From positions 1-27,570 of the forward strand of contig JADFNI010000007.1 of assembly GCA_022563455.1 (NCBI GenBank): DNA of 27,570 nt, written 5' to 3'. The position numbers and the translations under genes are program-made. Shown here one piece after another: positions 7,854 to 14,325 of this stretch (within the stretch, counting starts at the first letter, position 1; every line of letters begins with the position of its first letter). Source of the stretch: Nanobdellota archaeon (GTDB lineage: Archaea; Nanobdellota; Nanobdellia; Pacearchaeales; GW2011-AR1). Under the pieces are notes generated by a model. The model ran no database searches and had not been told where the DNA came from. It saw nothing but the letters and a program-made list of their open reading frames with translations.

Positions 7854-8135
7854 TCAGCCAGCAAAATACTTTATTGCCATCTCCATAAGATAAGCACTTC
7901 CAACCCCGGCCATCCCAATTTCTGTTCTTACTCTTCTTTTAGCAACCTGCTCGGCCTCCAAGAGTTGATCAGTTACATCTTCATAGGTAGTTATTCCAAC
8001 ATTCATTCTTTGAGCAAGCGAAGCTTCATAATCTGAACTATTATGGTCTATTGGGCCTTCATCCATATAAACTACTTTAACTTCTCGTCTATCAGCCCCT
8101 TCCCAAACTTCAACTAACATTTCTTCTATTCCCAT
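7854..8135 (-). CDS. Hypothetical protein, 93 aa
   Basis: Unrecognised small protein with an acidic N-terminal half containing two strands (MLVEVWEGADRREVKVVYMD), a central DYEASLAQRMNVGITTYEDV, and a C-terminal helix (AGVGSAYLMEMAIKYFAG) that is amphipathic rather than membrane-spanning. It is convergent with the DUF3179 gene, ending 7 bp from its stop. ATG 8135 is taken as the start; the AT-rich stretch upstream (8145-8165) could hold a promoter. Coding is supported by an uninterrupted frame with ordinary codon use. Confidence 0.55.
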   Translation of the reverse strand: MGIEEMLVEVWEGADRREVKVVYMDEGPIDHNSSDYEASLAQRMNVGITTYEDVTDQLLEAEQVAKRRVRTEIGMAGVGSAYLMEMAIKYFAG

Positions 8136-8272
8136 TAGAATATTTAATATCTAAACGATATTTAAAGATAATTATCTTTCAATCATATTTTCAAAAAATC
8201 ATCAAACCTATATGAATGTTCTATTCCCATAAAACAATATAAATTTAGCTATAATTTATTTATTTATTTTTA

Positions 8273-8629
8273 TCAAGATATTATCAATTTTCCAGATTTT
8301 TTTGGCATACTATTATTGGTCAATAAAAAGTATCCACCAATTGCAGGAATCTGTTTAATCTTTTTCACACCTTTAAAAATTACTGGACCATATCCTAGGG
8401 GATTATGAAATTTTAAATCTATTCCCCCATTAGGGATCATTCCAAAAGAATCAACTAAATATTCAAGTTCTTTTTTATTAATAGACATCCTCAATATTCC
8501 AGATTTTGGATAATATATGCAAGCCTTCTGCCCATTAATTATCAACTCAGTTGTATTTGGATTGACTCTTTTAGATTCAGGTAAAGCATTATAAGTTCCA
8601 TGTAGATCATATCCAGATTTCGTTGTCAT
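8273..8629 (-). CDS. Hypothetical protein, 118 aa
   Basis: Unrecognised. Mostly beta-strand: TTELIINGQKACIYYPKSG, ILRMSINKKELEYLVDSFGM, GGIDLKFHNPLGYGPVIFKG, IPAIGGYFLLTNNSMPKKSG and a terminal KLIIS. Glycine and proline are evenly spread. There is no signal or membrane segment. It is single-gene, divergent from the short leaderless frame and yjbQ. The ATG at 8629 is the only start before the frame closes. Confidence 0.55.
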   Translation of the reverse strand: MTTKSGYDLHGTYNALPESKRVNPNTTELIINGQKACIYYPKSGILRMSINKKELEYLVDSFGMIPNGGIDLKFHNPLGYGPVIFKGVKKIKQIPAIGGYFLLTNNSMPKKSGKLIIS

Positions 8630-8711
8630 GAAATATGTTTTGGAATTAGTGTTTATAAGATTTATTGTATTAAAGACTAAAATATAAATACATCCCTAAC
8701 CTAAAATATAC

Positions 8712-8780
8712 ATGAATAAATATCAAAACCTTGTTTTGGAATCTAAGTTTTTCTACTTCGAGGGAATTTCTTTTTTCTAA
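8712..8780 (+). CDS. Possible 22-codon leaderless upstream ORF before yjbQ
   Basis: ATG 8712 opens 22 codons (MNKYQNLVLESKFFYFEGIS then FF) ending at TAA 8778-8780. A TATA-like AATATAAATAC lies about 25 bp upstream (8682-8692), so a transcript from it would start at the ATG. The 3' end overlaps a 9-bp perfect hairpin (TTTCTTTTT/AAAAAGAAA, around 8768-8787) that ends just before the yjbQ start at 8795. This could be a leader peptide or simply 5' UTR. The evidence is positional only. Confidence 0.3.
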   Translation: MNKYQNLVLESKFFYFEGISFF

Positions 8781-8794
8781 AAAGAAAGAGTCTA

Positions 8795-9208
8795 ATGAAA
8801 ACCCACACCCACTACATAACAATAAACACCAATAAAAGAGTAGACTTTGTTAGATTAACCCCAAAAATTCAAGAAATAGTTGACAAGTCAAACATCAAAG
8901 AAGGAATAGTTCTAGTAAATCCAATGCATATAACTGCAAGCATATACATCAACGACAACGAGCAAGGCCTAATAAAAGATTATCAAGAGTGGCTTGAAAA
9001 ACTAGCCCCAAAAGACAAAGATTATCACCACCACCTAACAGGTGAAGACAACGGCTGGAGCCATCTTTGGAGAACTGTCATGGGTAGAGAAGTAACAGTA
9101 GCGATTACAAAAGGAGAATTGGATCTTGGCCCTTGGGAAGAAATCTTCTACGCAGAGTTTGATGGGCAACGGAATAAGAAAATATTAGTTAAGGTTTTGG
9201 GGGCTTGA
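8795..9208 (+). CDS. yjbQ: YjbQ / UPF0047 family protein
   Basis: 137-residue YjbQ-family protein (a compact beta-rich fold; bacterial members have weak thiamine-phosphate synthase activity and the physiological role is unsettled). The family pattern is visible in order: IVLVNPMHITASIYINDNEQ, GLIKDYQEWLEKLAP, DYHHHLTGEDNGWSHLWRTV, MGREVTVAITKGELDLGPWE and EIFYAEFDGQRNKK. The histidine and glutamate residues expected at the metal or active site (MHITA, HHH, NGWSHL, AEFDG) are present. ATG 8795 begins the MKTHTHYITI strand. It is preceded by a weak AAGAAAGAG purine tract and the hairpin described above. Confidence 0.9.
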   Translation: MKTHTHYITINTNKRVDFVRLTPKIQEIVDKSNIKEGIVLVNPMHITASIYINDNEQGLIKDYQEWLEKLAPKDKDYHHHLTGEDNGWSHLWRTVMGREVTVAITKGELDLGPWEEIFYAEFDGQRNKKILVKVLGA

Positions 9209-9235
9209 GAGAAAAAATAACATAAATTTTATTAT

Positions 9236-9511
9236 TTAAAACCTATATAAATCTTTTACCTTATTATAAGATTCTACAATCTTAGGATCGTTCAATCTTA
9301 ATCTTTCAAGGTAGTCAACAACATTTTCAACTTCAAGCTCATTAAAATATATTTTGCCATCTTCAATCAGTCCTTTCGATTCAATCAGTCCTTTCGATTC
9401 AGCATATAAAAAACCAGCCACATCGCCAATTCCTGGATAACGAGATTCTAAATCATCATCCAAATGATTCGTCCAATCTTCATCTACAGCCTCTTCTAAA
9501 CTTTCACTCAT
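9236..9511 (-). CDS. Hypothetical acidic protein, 91 aa
   Basis: Unrecognised, strongly acidic and helical protein (MSESLEEAVDEDWTNHLDDD, then IGDVAGFLYAESKGLI and NELEVENVVDYLERLRLND). It contains an in-frame 18-bp tandem duplication giving ESKGLI-ESKGLI at about residues 38-49. It has no membrane segment. It is convergent with yjbQ. The start ATG 9511 follows an AT-rich stretch (TATAAATATCAATAT on the minus strand) that could be a promoter for a short-leader transcript. Confidence 0.6.
   Translation of the reverse strand: MSESLEEAVDEDWTNHLDDDLESRYPGIGDVAGFLYAESKGLIESKGLIEDGKIYFNELEVENVVDYLERLRLNDPKIVESYNKVKDLYRF
9363..9398. repeat. 18-bp in-frame tandem duplication (2 copies)
   Basis: TCAATCAGTCCTTTCGAT occurs at 9363-9380 and again at 9381-9398 without a mismatch, duplicating six codons (ESKGLI) of the 91-aa protein. 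Perfect identity implies a recent event or an assembly slip. Confidence 0.9.
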
Positions 9512-9558
9512 TGATATATTATAATATTGATATTTATAAAAATTATTGTTCTAAAGTT

Positions 9559-9720
9559 TTATTCCATATACTTCAAAAGTCCATATAAAGCTATAGGCCT
9601 AAATACAAATCCCCCAACTATTCCTTTAATAAGGGCAGTCCCAAGATCCCCATCAACTATAGATATTGCAGCACTCTCATTTGGAATTTCTTTAATATTT
9701 TCTCCAATATTCCAAACTAT
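9559..9720 (-). pseudogene. Short protein-like frame lacking a start codon
   Basis: On the minus strand the frame from 9720 to TAA at 9561-9559 reads through 53 sense codons, including EIPNESAAISIVDGDLGTAL and GIVGGFVFRPIALYGLLKYM, which looks like a real soluble or membrane-peripheral segment. A TAA (9723-9721) closes it upstream and there is no ATG, GTG or TTG near its 5' end; only ATA or ATT could initiate. It could be a truncated gene relic, a gene with an unusual start, or chance. The plus-strand frame covering the same bases has poor protein character. Confidence 0.3.
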
Positions 9721-9748
9721 TTAAATTACCGGAGCCAAACCAAAACAT

Positions 9749-9778
9749 TTAAATATTAACTAACGTATATTTATACGT
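9749..9778 (+). promoter_or_regulatory. Promoter and palindromic operator of the doc-like module
   Basis: TTTAAATA (from 9749) lies about 26 bp upstream of the toxin ATG at 9779, implying a leaderless mRNA. Between them ACGTATA-TT-TATACGT (9763-9778) is a perfect 7-bp inverted repeat ending at the base before the ATG. A palindrome over the transcription start is what an autoregulating RHH antitoxin would bind; that role is inference. Confidence 0.55.
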
Positions 9779-10114
9779 ATGGATATCAGTAAGAAAGATC
9801 TTCTTAGAATCAATCAAGGATTTGGAGGAGGACTTAGAAGTGATTCAAGTTTAGACTTTGCATTTGATGCTCAAAAGAATAATAGATTAGGCGACTATAA
9901 GAAATTAGCCTATTTACTAAGGGCAATACTCGTAGATCACCCCTTCACAGATGGAAACAAAAGAACAGCAATGTTTGTTTCTTTAGCATTTGCAAGTGAG
10001 CAAAATAGATTAGTTGACCGAGAAATTTTACTACATCAAATTGTTTCAATTGCAAAGAAAAATCTCACAGATATAAGAGTAATAGCTGATAGAATCAAAA
10101 CGGCGATAAAATAA
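9779..10114 (+). CDS. doc: Doc/Fic-family toxin, minimal
   Basis: 111-residue Fic-fold protein. The catalytic loop reads HPFTDGNKRTA at about residues 54-64, the Doc form of the Fic motif (HxFx[D/E]xNKR); Doc enzymes phosphorylate elongation factor EF-Tu/EF1A, while Fic enzymes with HPFxxGNGRxxR AMPylate. Upstream is GFGGGLRSDSSLDFAFDAQK, corresponding to the Doc N-terminal glycine/RD segment, and downstream helices (FVSLAFASEQ, REILLHQIVSIAKKN) complete the domain. All loop residues needed (His, Phe, Asp, Asn, Lys, Arg) are present, so it should be active. The partner gene starts 4 bp downstream. Small size and context indicate a toxin-antitoxin toxin. Confidence 0.85.
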   Translation: MDISKKDLLRINQGFGGGLRSDSSLDFAFDAQKNNRLGDYKKLAYLLRAILVDHPFTDGNKRTAMFVSLAFASEQNRLVDREILLHQIVSIAKKNLTDIRVIADRIKTAIK

Positions 10115-10117
10115 AAA

Positions 10118-10321
10118 ATGAAGCAAAAACAAATTAATAAGATTTTGAAAGAGAATAAGGAGTTATTTGACGTACTTGCAAGATATGATGAAACAGTAGA
10201 ACTCCCGCACCAAAGGAAAAAATTGAACCTTACATTATCAGTTGAAACTATAAACAAACTCAAAAGTTTAAGAGAAAAAACAGGAAAGCCCATTTCTAGG
10301 ATAATCGAAGAAAAATTCTAG
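10118..10321 (+). CDS. Ribbon-helix-helix protein, putative antitoxin of the Doc-like toxin
   Basis: 67 residues. The C-terminal part has the ribbon-helix-helix layout: strand KLNLTLS, helix VETINKLKSLREKTGK, turn PIS, helix RIIEEKF. The N-terminal about 30 residues (QKQINKILKENKELFDVLAR then YDETVELP) are helical and would be the toxin-neutralising part. That order is the reverse of Phd-type antitoxins, where DNA binding is N-terminal. Genes are arranged toxin first, antitoxin second, three bases apart, also less common for this family. It probably represses through the palindrome at 9763-9778. The function is inferred from fold pattern and position. Confidence 0.65.
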   Translation: MKQKQINKILKENKELFDVLARYDETVELPHQRKKLNLTLSVETINKLKSLREKTGKPISRIIEEKF

Positions 10322-10377
10322 ATTCATACAAGAAGATATTCTAATTTTATATTACAAATAAAAAGAGTTGTGGAAAA

Positions 10378-11016
10378 CTACTCACAAAAAGTTTCAGTTC
10401 TATACTTGGTAACTGTTCGATATTTAGTAACAGTCCTAGATTTCGTTACAGTCTCACATTCTTGTTTTGTAGGTATTTCTGCAACGGAGCAAATACAACT
10501 ATCTATTTCGGCTAATTCTTGTGCATAAAATATTTCGGAAGAAGAGGGATAAATATATTTTCTTTGAGTACTTGACAACTCATTATTCCCAATCTTAAAT
10601 CCAATTTTTAAAGAAAATATTCCAGCACTTTCATCTAAGTTTGTAATGGTGCAAGAATATCTTGCAGGATCATCTTCAAATATAAAATTATCTTTATATC
10701 CAATACACGATCCTCGCTCCAACTTATAATTTAAATCCAAAGTATTACAAACTTCCTCAGAATAGGGTTCTTGTTCTGTATAGGCCTCATCATCATTATA
10801 GGGGACTTGAACATCCTTGCAATTAACTTTTGCCAGTTTTTCTAATTGTCTCTCTTCACTAACACTCAGCTTTCCCTGTTGATCAAGTTTATTTTCCAAA
10901 TTAACAATAGTATTTCCAGTAGTAACCTTATTATCATAGAACCAAAACCCTCCAAAAACAACAGCCAATATTACCAAAACACTAATAATAGATCCTGCTT
11001 GTGCCCTCTTAGCCAT
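10378..11016 (-). CDS. Secreted/anchored Cys-containing protein with C-terminal TVTKYR repeats
   Basis: The N-terminus MAKRAQAGSIISVLVILAVV resembles a prepilin-type or simple signal-anchor: basic KR, then AQAGS and a hydrophobic stretch ending FGGFWFYDN. The exported region has several cysteines (VNCKDV, EEVCNTL, RGSCIGY, YSCTITN, DSCICSV, KQECETV, FCE) that could form disulfides, and a beta-rich middle (SLKIGFKIGNNELSSTQRKY). The tail repeats T-V-T-K-Y/S-R three times before ETFCE. The function is unknown and I do not recognise the family. ATG 11016 is the natural start. It follows the protease and 40-codon gene on the same strand but is separated by about 110 bp containing small hairpins. 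Confidence 0.65.
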   Translation of the reverse strand: MAKRAQAGSIISVLVILAVVFGGFWFYDNKVTTGNTIVNLENKLDQQGKLSVSEERQLEKLAKVNCKDVQVPYNDDEAYTEQEPYSEEVCNTLDLNYKLERGSCIGYKDNFIFEDDPARYSCTITNLDESAGIFSLKIGFKIGNNELSSTQRKYIYPSSSEIFYAQELAEIDSCICSVAEIPTKQECETVTKSRTVTKYRTVTKYRTETFCE

Positions 11017-11049
11017 GAGAAACGAAAGATATCGGACTTTAAAAAATTA

Positions 11050-11106
11050 TGTCTTAGACATCTAGTTGCTTCGCAAGGATTTATTTTTGGACGTCGCCTT
11101 TGGCGA
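11050..11106. other. Cluster of three short perfect hairpins
   Basis: TGTCT-T-AGACA (11050-11060), TTGC-TTC-GCAA (11066-11076) and TCGCC-TTT-GGCGA (11094-11106) follow one another in the gap between the 40-codon gene and the secreted protein gene. They could be mRNA processing or termination structures, or part of an unannotated small RNA. No known RNA family was recognised. Confidence 0.35.
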
Positions 11107-11128
11107 TTTATGAGTGTTAAGCACGGGG

Positions 11129-11251
11129 TTAACAGGCAACTATTTCTCTCACTGGGCTCCTGATACTCTTGATACTCCCAGATAAAAACTCTTCCATATC
11201 TCTTCTTTCCTCTAAAAATTCCTCAACCATCTCTACTTCTTTTTCGCTCAT
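11129..11251 (-). CDS. 40-aa small protein overlapping the protease gene
   Basis: ATG 11251-11249 opens 40 sense codons (MSEKEVEMVEEFLEERRDME, EFLSGSIKSIRSPVREIVAC) to TAA at 11131-11129. It overlaps the protease stop as ATGA and has a perfect Shine-Dalgarno (AAGGAGGTG) five bases upstream, inside the protease's last codons. This strong translational coupling is the main argument that it is real. The protein is a charged helix with a basic amphipathic end and terminal Cys, with no membrane segment. It may be a regulator or partner of the protease; that is inference from coupling. Confidence 0.65.
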   Translation of the reverse strand: MSEKEVEMVEEFLEERRDMEEFLSGSIKSIRSPVREIVAC

Positions 11252-12195
11252 TTTTTCACCTCCTTTTTATCAGGAAAAAAGACCTCAAAAAAAGGTTTCC
11301 TTCCCTCATTAGATTTAAAATCACAAATCAACCCATGCTCTTTCAGTTTGTGACTTATATCCATTAAAATCCTTAGAAGTTTATATATCTTTTCATCCAT
11401 TAAATTTACCTTAAGCCCAATACCTTTTGCCATTTTCCAATCTACCTCGAAATCATGGGAAGGACTATTTTCTGTAAGTTGTTTAATAATAACCTCCGAT
11501 CTATTTCCACGGTTTGTGTCATGTTTAAACATATAATTAGTCAATAAAATTTTAGCATGATATTTTGATAAGTCTTTCATCCTATAAAGCTCTCCCAATT
11601 CAGGTGTTCTATGATCTTCTATTAGTTCTCTCATAAGTGGAACAACGTAATTAACTTTATTCTCATTATCAAATCCAAATTTTTTCGCAGTATCTTGGAC
11701 AAAATCAATATATTGTTCTATATCTATTAGGGCAAAACTTGAGGATGCCCCATCTTTTCTAGTTTCTATTTGCAAATCTATCGGAGATATTCTAGCGGTT
11801 TTCCCAAGATGTATACAATTAGATGATAAAGATATCAAAGTCCCCCCACTATATGCATAATTTGGAATAAAAATTTCCATTTTTTTACAATAATCTCTTA
11901 TTAGCTGGGCAAGTAAGTAAGAAATATCTGCATTTCCTCCAAGTGTTTGAATACATACATCCAAATCTTCAACACCCCCAGGAATATTAGCTTCCAAGAT
12001 TTTCTCTAGTTGAAAAATATCGTCTGGAGATATGGAGGATTTATTATCTCTACTATAAAATATCAATAGAAGAGGTTTTTGCCTAATTGTAGAGATTTCA
12101 TTCCCTATTTTTTTTAATTTAACAATATCCTCTTTTTGGTCTTTTGTTAAATCATCTATATTTTTAGGAGGCGTTGTCTTTTTATCATTAACCAT
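11248..12195 (-). CDS. SDH-type serine protease (ClpP/crotonase fold, DUF114-like)
   Basis: 315 residues. The serine dehydrogenase proteinase signature is visible: DVCIQTLGGNADISYLLAQL (about 80-99) with the oxyanion glycines, then IPNYAYSGGTLISLSS with predicted nucleophile Ser116 in AYSGGT, and IHLGKTARISPIDLQI (family form GPIDPQ). The C-terminal part (about 170-315) is helical. Most SDH relatives carry an N-terminal membrane helix; here the N-terminus is charged (MVNDKKTTPPKNIDDLTKDQ) and no transmembrane segment is seen, so it is likely soluble. The start is ATG 12195 and the 3' end is translationally coupled to the 40-codon gene. The substrate is unknown. Confidence 0.82.
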   Translation of the reverse strand: MVNDKKTTPPKNIDDLTKDQKEDIVKLKKIGNEISTIRQKPLLLIFYSRDNKSSISPDDIFQLEKILEANIPGGVEDLDVCIQTLGGNADISYLLAQLIRDYCKKMEIFIPNYAYSGGTLISLSSNCIHLGKTARISPIDLQIETRKDGASSSFALIDIEQYIDFVQDTAKKFGFDNENKVNYVVPLMRELIEDHRTPELGELYRMKDLSKYHAKILLTNYMFKHDTNRGNRSEVIIKQLTENSPSHDFEVDWKMAKGIGLKVNLMDEKIYKLLRILMDISHKLKEHGLICDFKSNEGRKPFFEVFFPDKKEVKK

Positions 12196-12439
12196 AAGGT
12201 ATCTAGAAATATAGACCTTATAAAAATAATATCAATGCAACATACACTATAAAAATATATTCATAATAAGAACAGTATAAGAAAATCAAGATGACCAATC
12301 CTCACTCCAAATCAAAGATTCAAAGCTCGTCAAAATCATCATAAATGATTCCTCCTCCCATCAACTCCAAAGAGTCTCAAGTAGTCAAAATCATCACTAA
12401 GTAAAGGAAGAACTTTTCTTGTATATCTAAATTAATAGA
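12196..12439. other. Intergenic/23S trailer with 13-nt direct repeat
   Basis: No gene and no 5S rRNA are seen here. GTCAAAATCATCA occurs at 12329-12341 and 12384-12396 (55 bp apart). Read on the minus strand each gives [A/G]TGATGATTTTGAC, beginning with a box C-like RTGATGA, but no convincing CTGA box D follows. TATCTAAATTAATAGATA near 12424-12441 forms a small hairpin at the 23S 3' boundary. Confidence 0.4.
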
Positions 12440-13369
12440 TAAAGTGTAGCTTTTAGTAGACGCGAACTGAACAAATCGCAAAAGCTCAATGCTTACATTC
12501 CGTCTCTATCAACGCAGTCTTTTACTGCGGCATATGTTGATTCGTTTTGCGGTCCGCTTCGTGCTTAGATGCTTTCAGCACTTATCGGTATACAGCGTAG
12601 CTGCCCAGCCTGCTCATAACAACTGGTAGACCAGAGGCTGCGAACCCACGTTCCTCTCGTACTGGAGGGTCCTTCCACTCAATCAACAACACATCTAGTA
12701 GATATCATACAAACTGTCTCACGACGTTCTTAACCCAGCTAACGATCCCTTTTAATGCGTGAACTCCGACACCCTTGGATGCTTGTGCACATCCAGGATA
12801 GGAAGAGCCGACAGCGATGTACCAAACCGCCCCGTCAATGTGAACTATCGGGGGCGACAAGCCTGTTATCCTTGAAGTACCTTTTCTGACGTCTTCGTGA
12901 TCCATTAAAAATCATCGAAGGTTCGTTAAGCCCAACTTTCGTTCCTGCATTCCTTGCTGTTCAAAATACAGTCAGATTAACTTTTGCCTTTACACTCTAC
13001 CCTAGATTTCCGACCTAGGTGAGTTAATCTTTGGGCCCCACAGATATTCTTTCTGCGGGGTGCCGCCCCAGCCAAACTACCCGCCAAATGCTGTTCCAAT
13101 AAGGTTAGTGATTTTATTAAAAATGGGTGGTGTTACACTTTTGCTCCACTTAAGCCTGAACTTAAGTTTCAACGCTCCCACCTACACTGGGCATTCATAG
13201 TAAAACCACAACATCAGGTTGTAGTAAAGGTTTACAAGGTCTCCGCTTCCCACTAGACGACACCGGCCTTTTCACCGGTAAATATGTTCGGAGGTTCCAA
13301 GTTAGGGACAGTGACAACATCGTTAAGCCGTTCATGCACGTCACCATTCAAATGACAAGGCATTACGCT

Positions 13370-14325
13370 CAATTATGTTAATTAGAGATTTTTTCAATTG
13401 TTATCTCAATTCTATATGTCGCCATATAGTTCGGACTCTATCTTCATAACTTTAAATCTTCCATATAATCTTCATTAATCATTAAAGTTTTAGTAGCAAC
13501 TTTTTTCAAATGATAGGATATCATTTTATTATTTCCAATAGCAACATAAGTTACGTTCTTTGAAAATCTTTCACTCACCGCTTTAACGGCTCCCGAAAAA
13601 TCTCCATCATTAGAAATAAGAAATGCTTCATCATAATCATTTGATTGTGCATCCAAAACAAGATCAAGTGCTAAATTTACATCAGTTGCTTTCTCAACAA
13701 AATAGATGTTTCCATCTTGTTTTCTTTTTTCAAGTCTTCCAAAAATAATTTTTAAATTATTTATCTTTTTCAACTTTCTAAAAAAACGTTGTTGATCAGC
13801 ATACATTTCAGGATTACTAAATTGTTCAATTGAGGCAATATAATAATTTATATTTATCAAATTATCCTTGCCAGCCAATTTCTTACAAAATTTTTCTATA
13901 TTAATCTTACAATTAAATTTTTTCTTAACAGAAAAATAAAAATTGCTCCCATCAATATAAATCGCAATCCTCTTCATATTATTAAAATAAAAAACATAGG
14001 ATCTGCAATAGATCCCATGGAGTTAATTATAATAATGTAAAATCTAGCATTTATATAGTTTATGTTTAAGTTATGTCAAGCGTATTAGTCTCTGAGGATT
14101 CTAGAATAATTCAATTAATTCTAGCCTTTCCTGCTGATTGTCCGCAATTTTAGATTTTCACGCAGCCGTCTCTCGACGCTGTCGTACCAAAATATACTCG
14201 GAGTTTCCAGCATATAGCTTGATTTTCTTCGTTTAAGCTTATTCGATTTTTCAATAGTCTCCTGTTTTACCCTATGAGTCTTGAAGCGTCAATCGTATTT
14301 CACGATTGCCGTAAGGCAGCGTTCT
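13370..14325 (-). mobile_element. Group I intron in 23S rRNA, after E. coli position 1931
   Basis: 956-nt self-splicing-type intron just past helix 69. The 5' exon ends AAGGT (14330-14326) and pairs with an internal guide GCCTT (14317-14313), giving the obligatory U-G pair at the splice site. ACGCT (14322-14318) pairs with the first 3'-exon bases AGCGT (13369-13365), forming a perfect P10. P2 is CAATCGT/ACGATTG (14308-14302 with 14296-14290). Core strands: P AATTGCGGAC (about 14151-14141), Q ATCAGCAGGAAAGG (14138-14125), R TCCTCAGAGACTA (14098-14086) and S GAAGATAGAGTCC (13445-13433), with P7 GACT/AGTC. P9 is CTATATG-GCGA-CATATAG, a GNRA-capped helix. The last base is G (13370), as required. 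The ORF lies in the P8-side loop between R and S. Confidence 0.93.
13444..13977 (-). CDS. Intron-encoded NYN (PIN-like/LabA-type) ribonuclease-family protein
   Basis: 177-residue protein with the NYN fold. Motifs in order: RIAIYIDGSNFYFSV at residues 3-17 (family IDGxNh, first acidic site), a central strand KIIFGRLEKRK, then EKATDVNLALDLVLDAQSND (family K-x-x-D-V-x-h-x-x-D) and EAFLISNDGDFSGAVKAV (family SGDxDF). The Asp residues that bind metal in NYN/PIN nucleases are all present, so catalysis is plausible. No LAGLIDADG, HNH or GIY-YIG motif is present. It lies wholly inside the 23S group I intron. Its TGA stop shares bases with the intron's S strand, meaning coding has been pushed up to the ribozyme core. 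There is no Shine-Dalgarno before ATG 13977; a hairpin GGATCT/AGATCC precedes it. The role is unknown: RNase, splicing helper or passenger. Confidence 0.88.
   Translation of the reverse strand: MKRIAIYIDGSNFYFSVKKKFNCKINIEKFCKKLAGKDNLININYYIASIEQFSNPEMYADQQRFFRKLKKINNLKIIFGRLEKRKQDGNIYFVEKATDVNLALDLVLDAQSNDYDEAFLISNDGDFSGAVKAVSERFSKNVTYVAIGNNKMISYHLKKVATKTLMINEDYMEDLKL

Noticed and set aside
9527..9724. Plus-strand frame between the 91-aa gene and the Doc module
   Set aside because: Its translation is Ser/Pro/Ile rich without protein pattern, and it mirrors the better minus-strand frame.
12196..12439. 5S rRNA gene after 23S
   Set aside because: No 5S-like sequence could be found in the 23S trailer or elsewhere in the window; 5S must lie elsewhere.
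13370..14325. Bulge-helix-bulge archaeal intron as explanation for the 23S insertion
   Set aside because: No bulge-helix-bulge at the exon junctions, whereas P1, P10 and the P/Q/R/S core of group I introns are all present.
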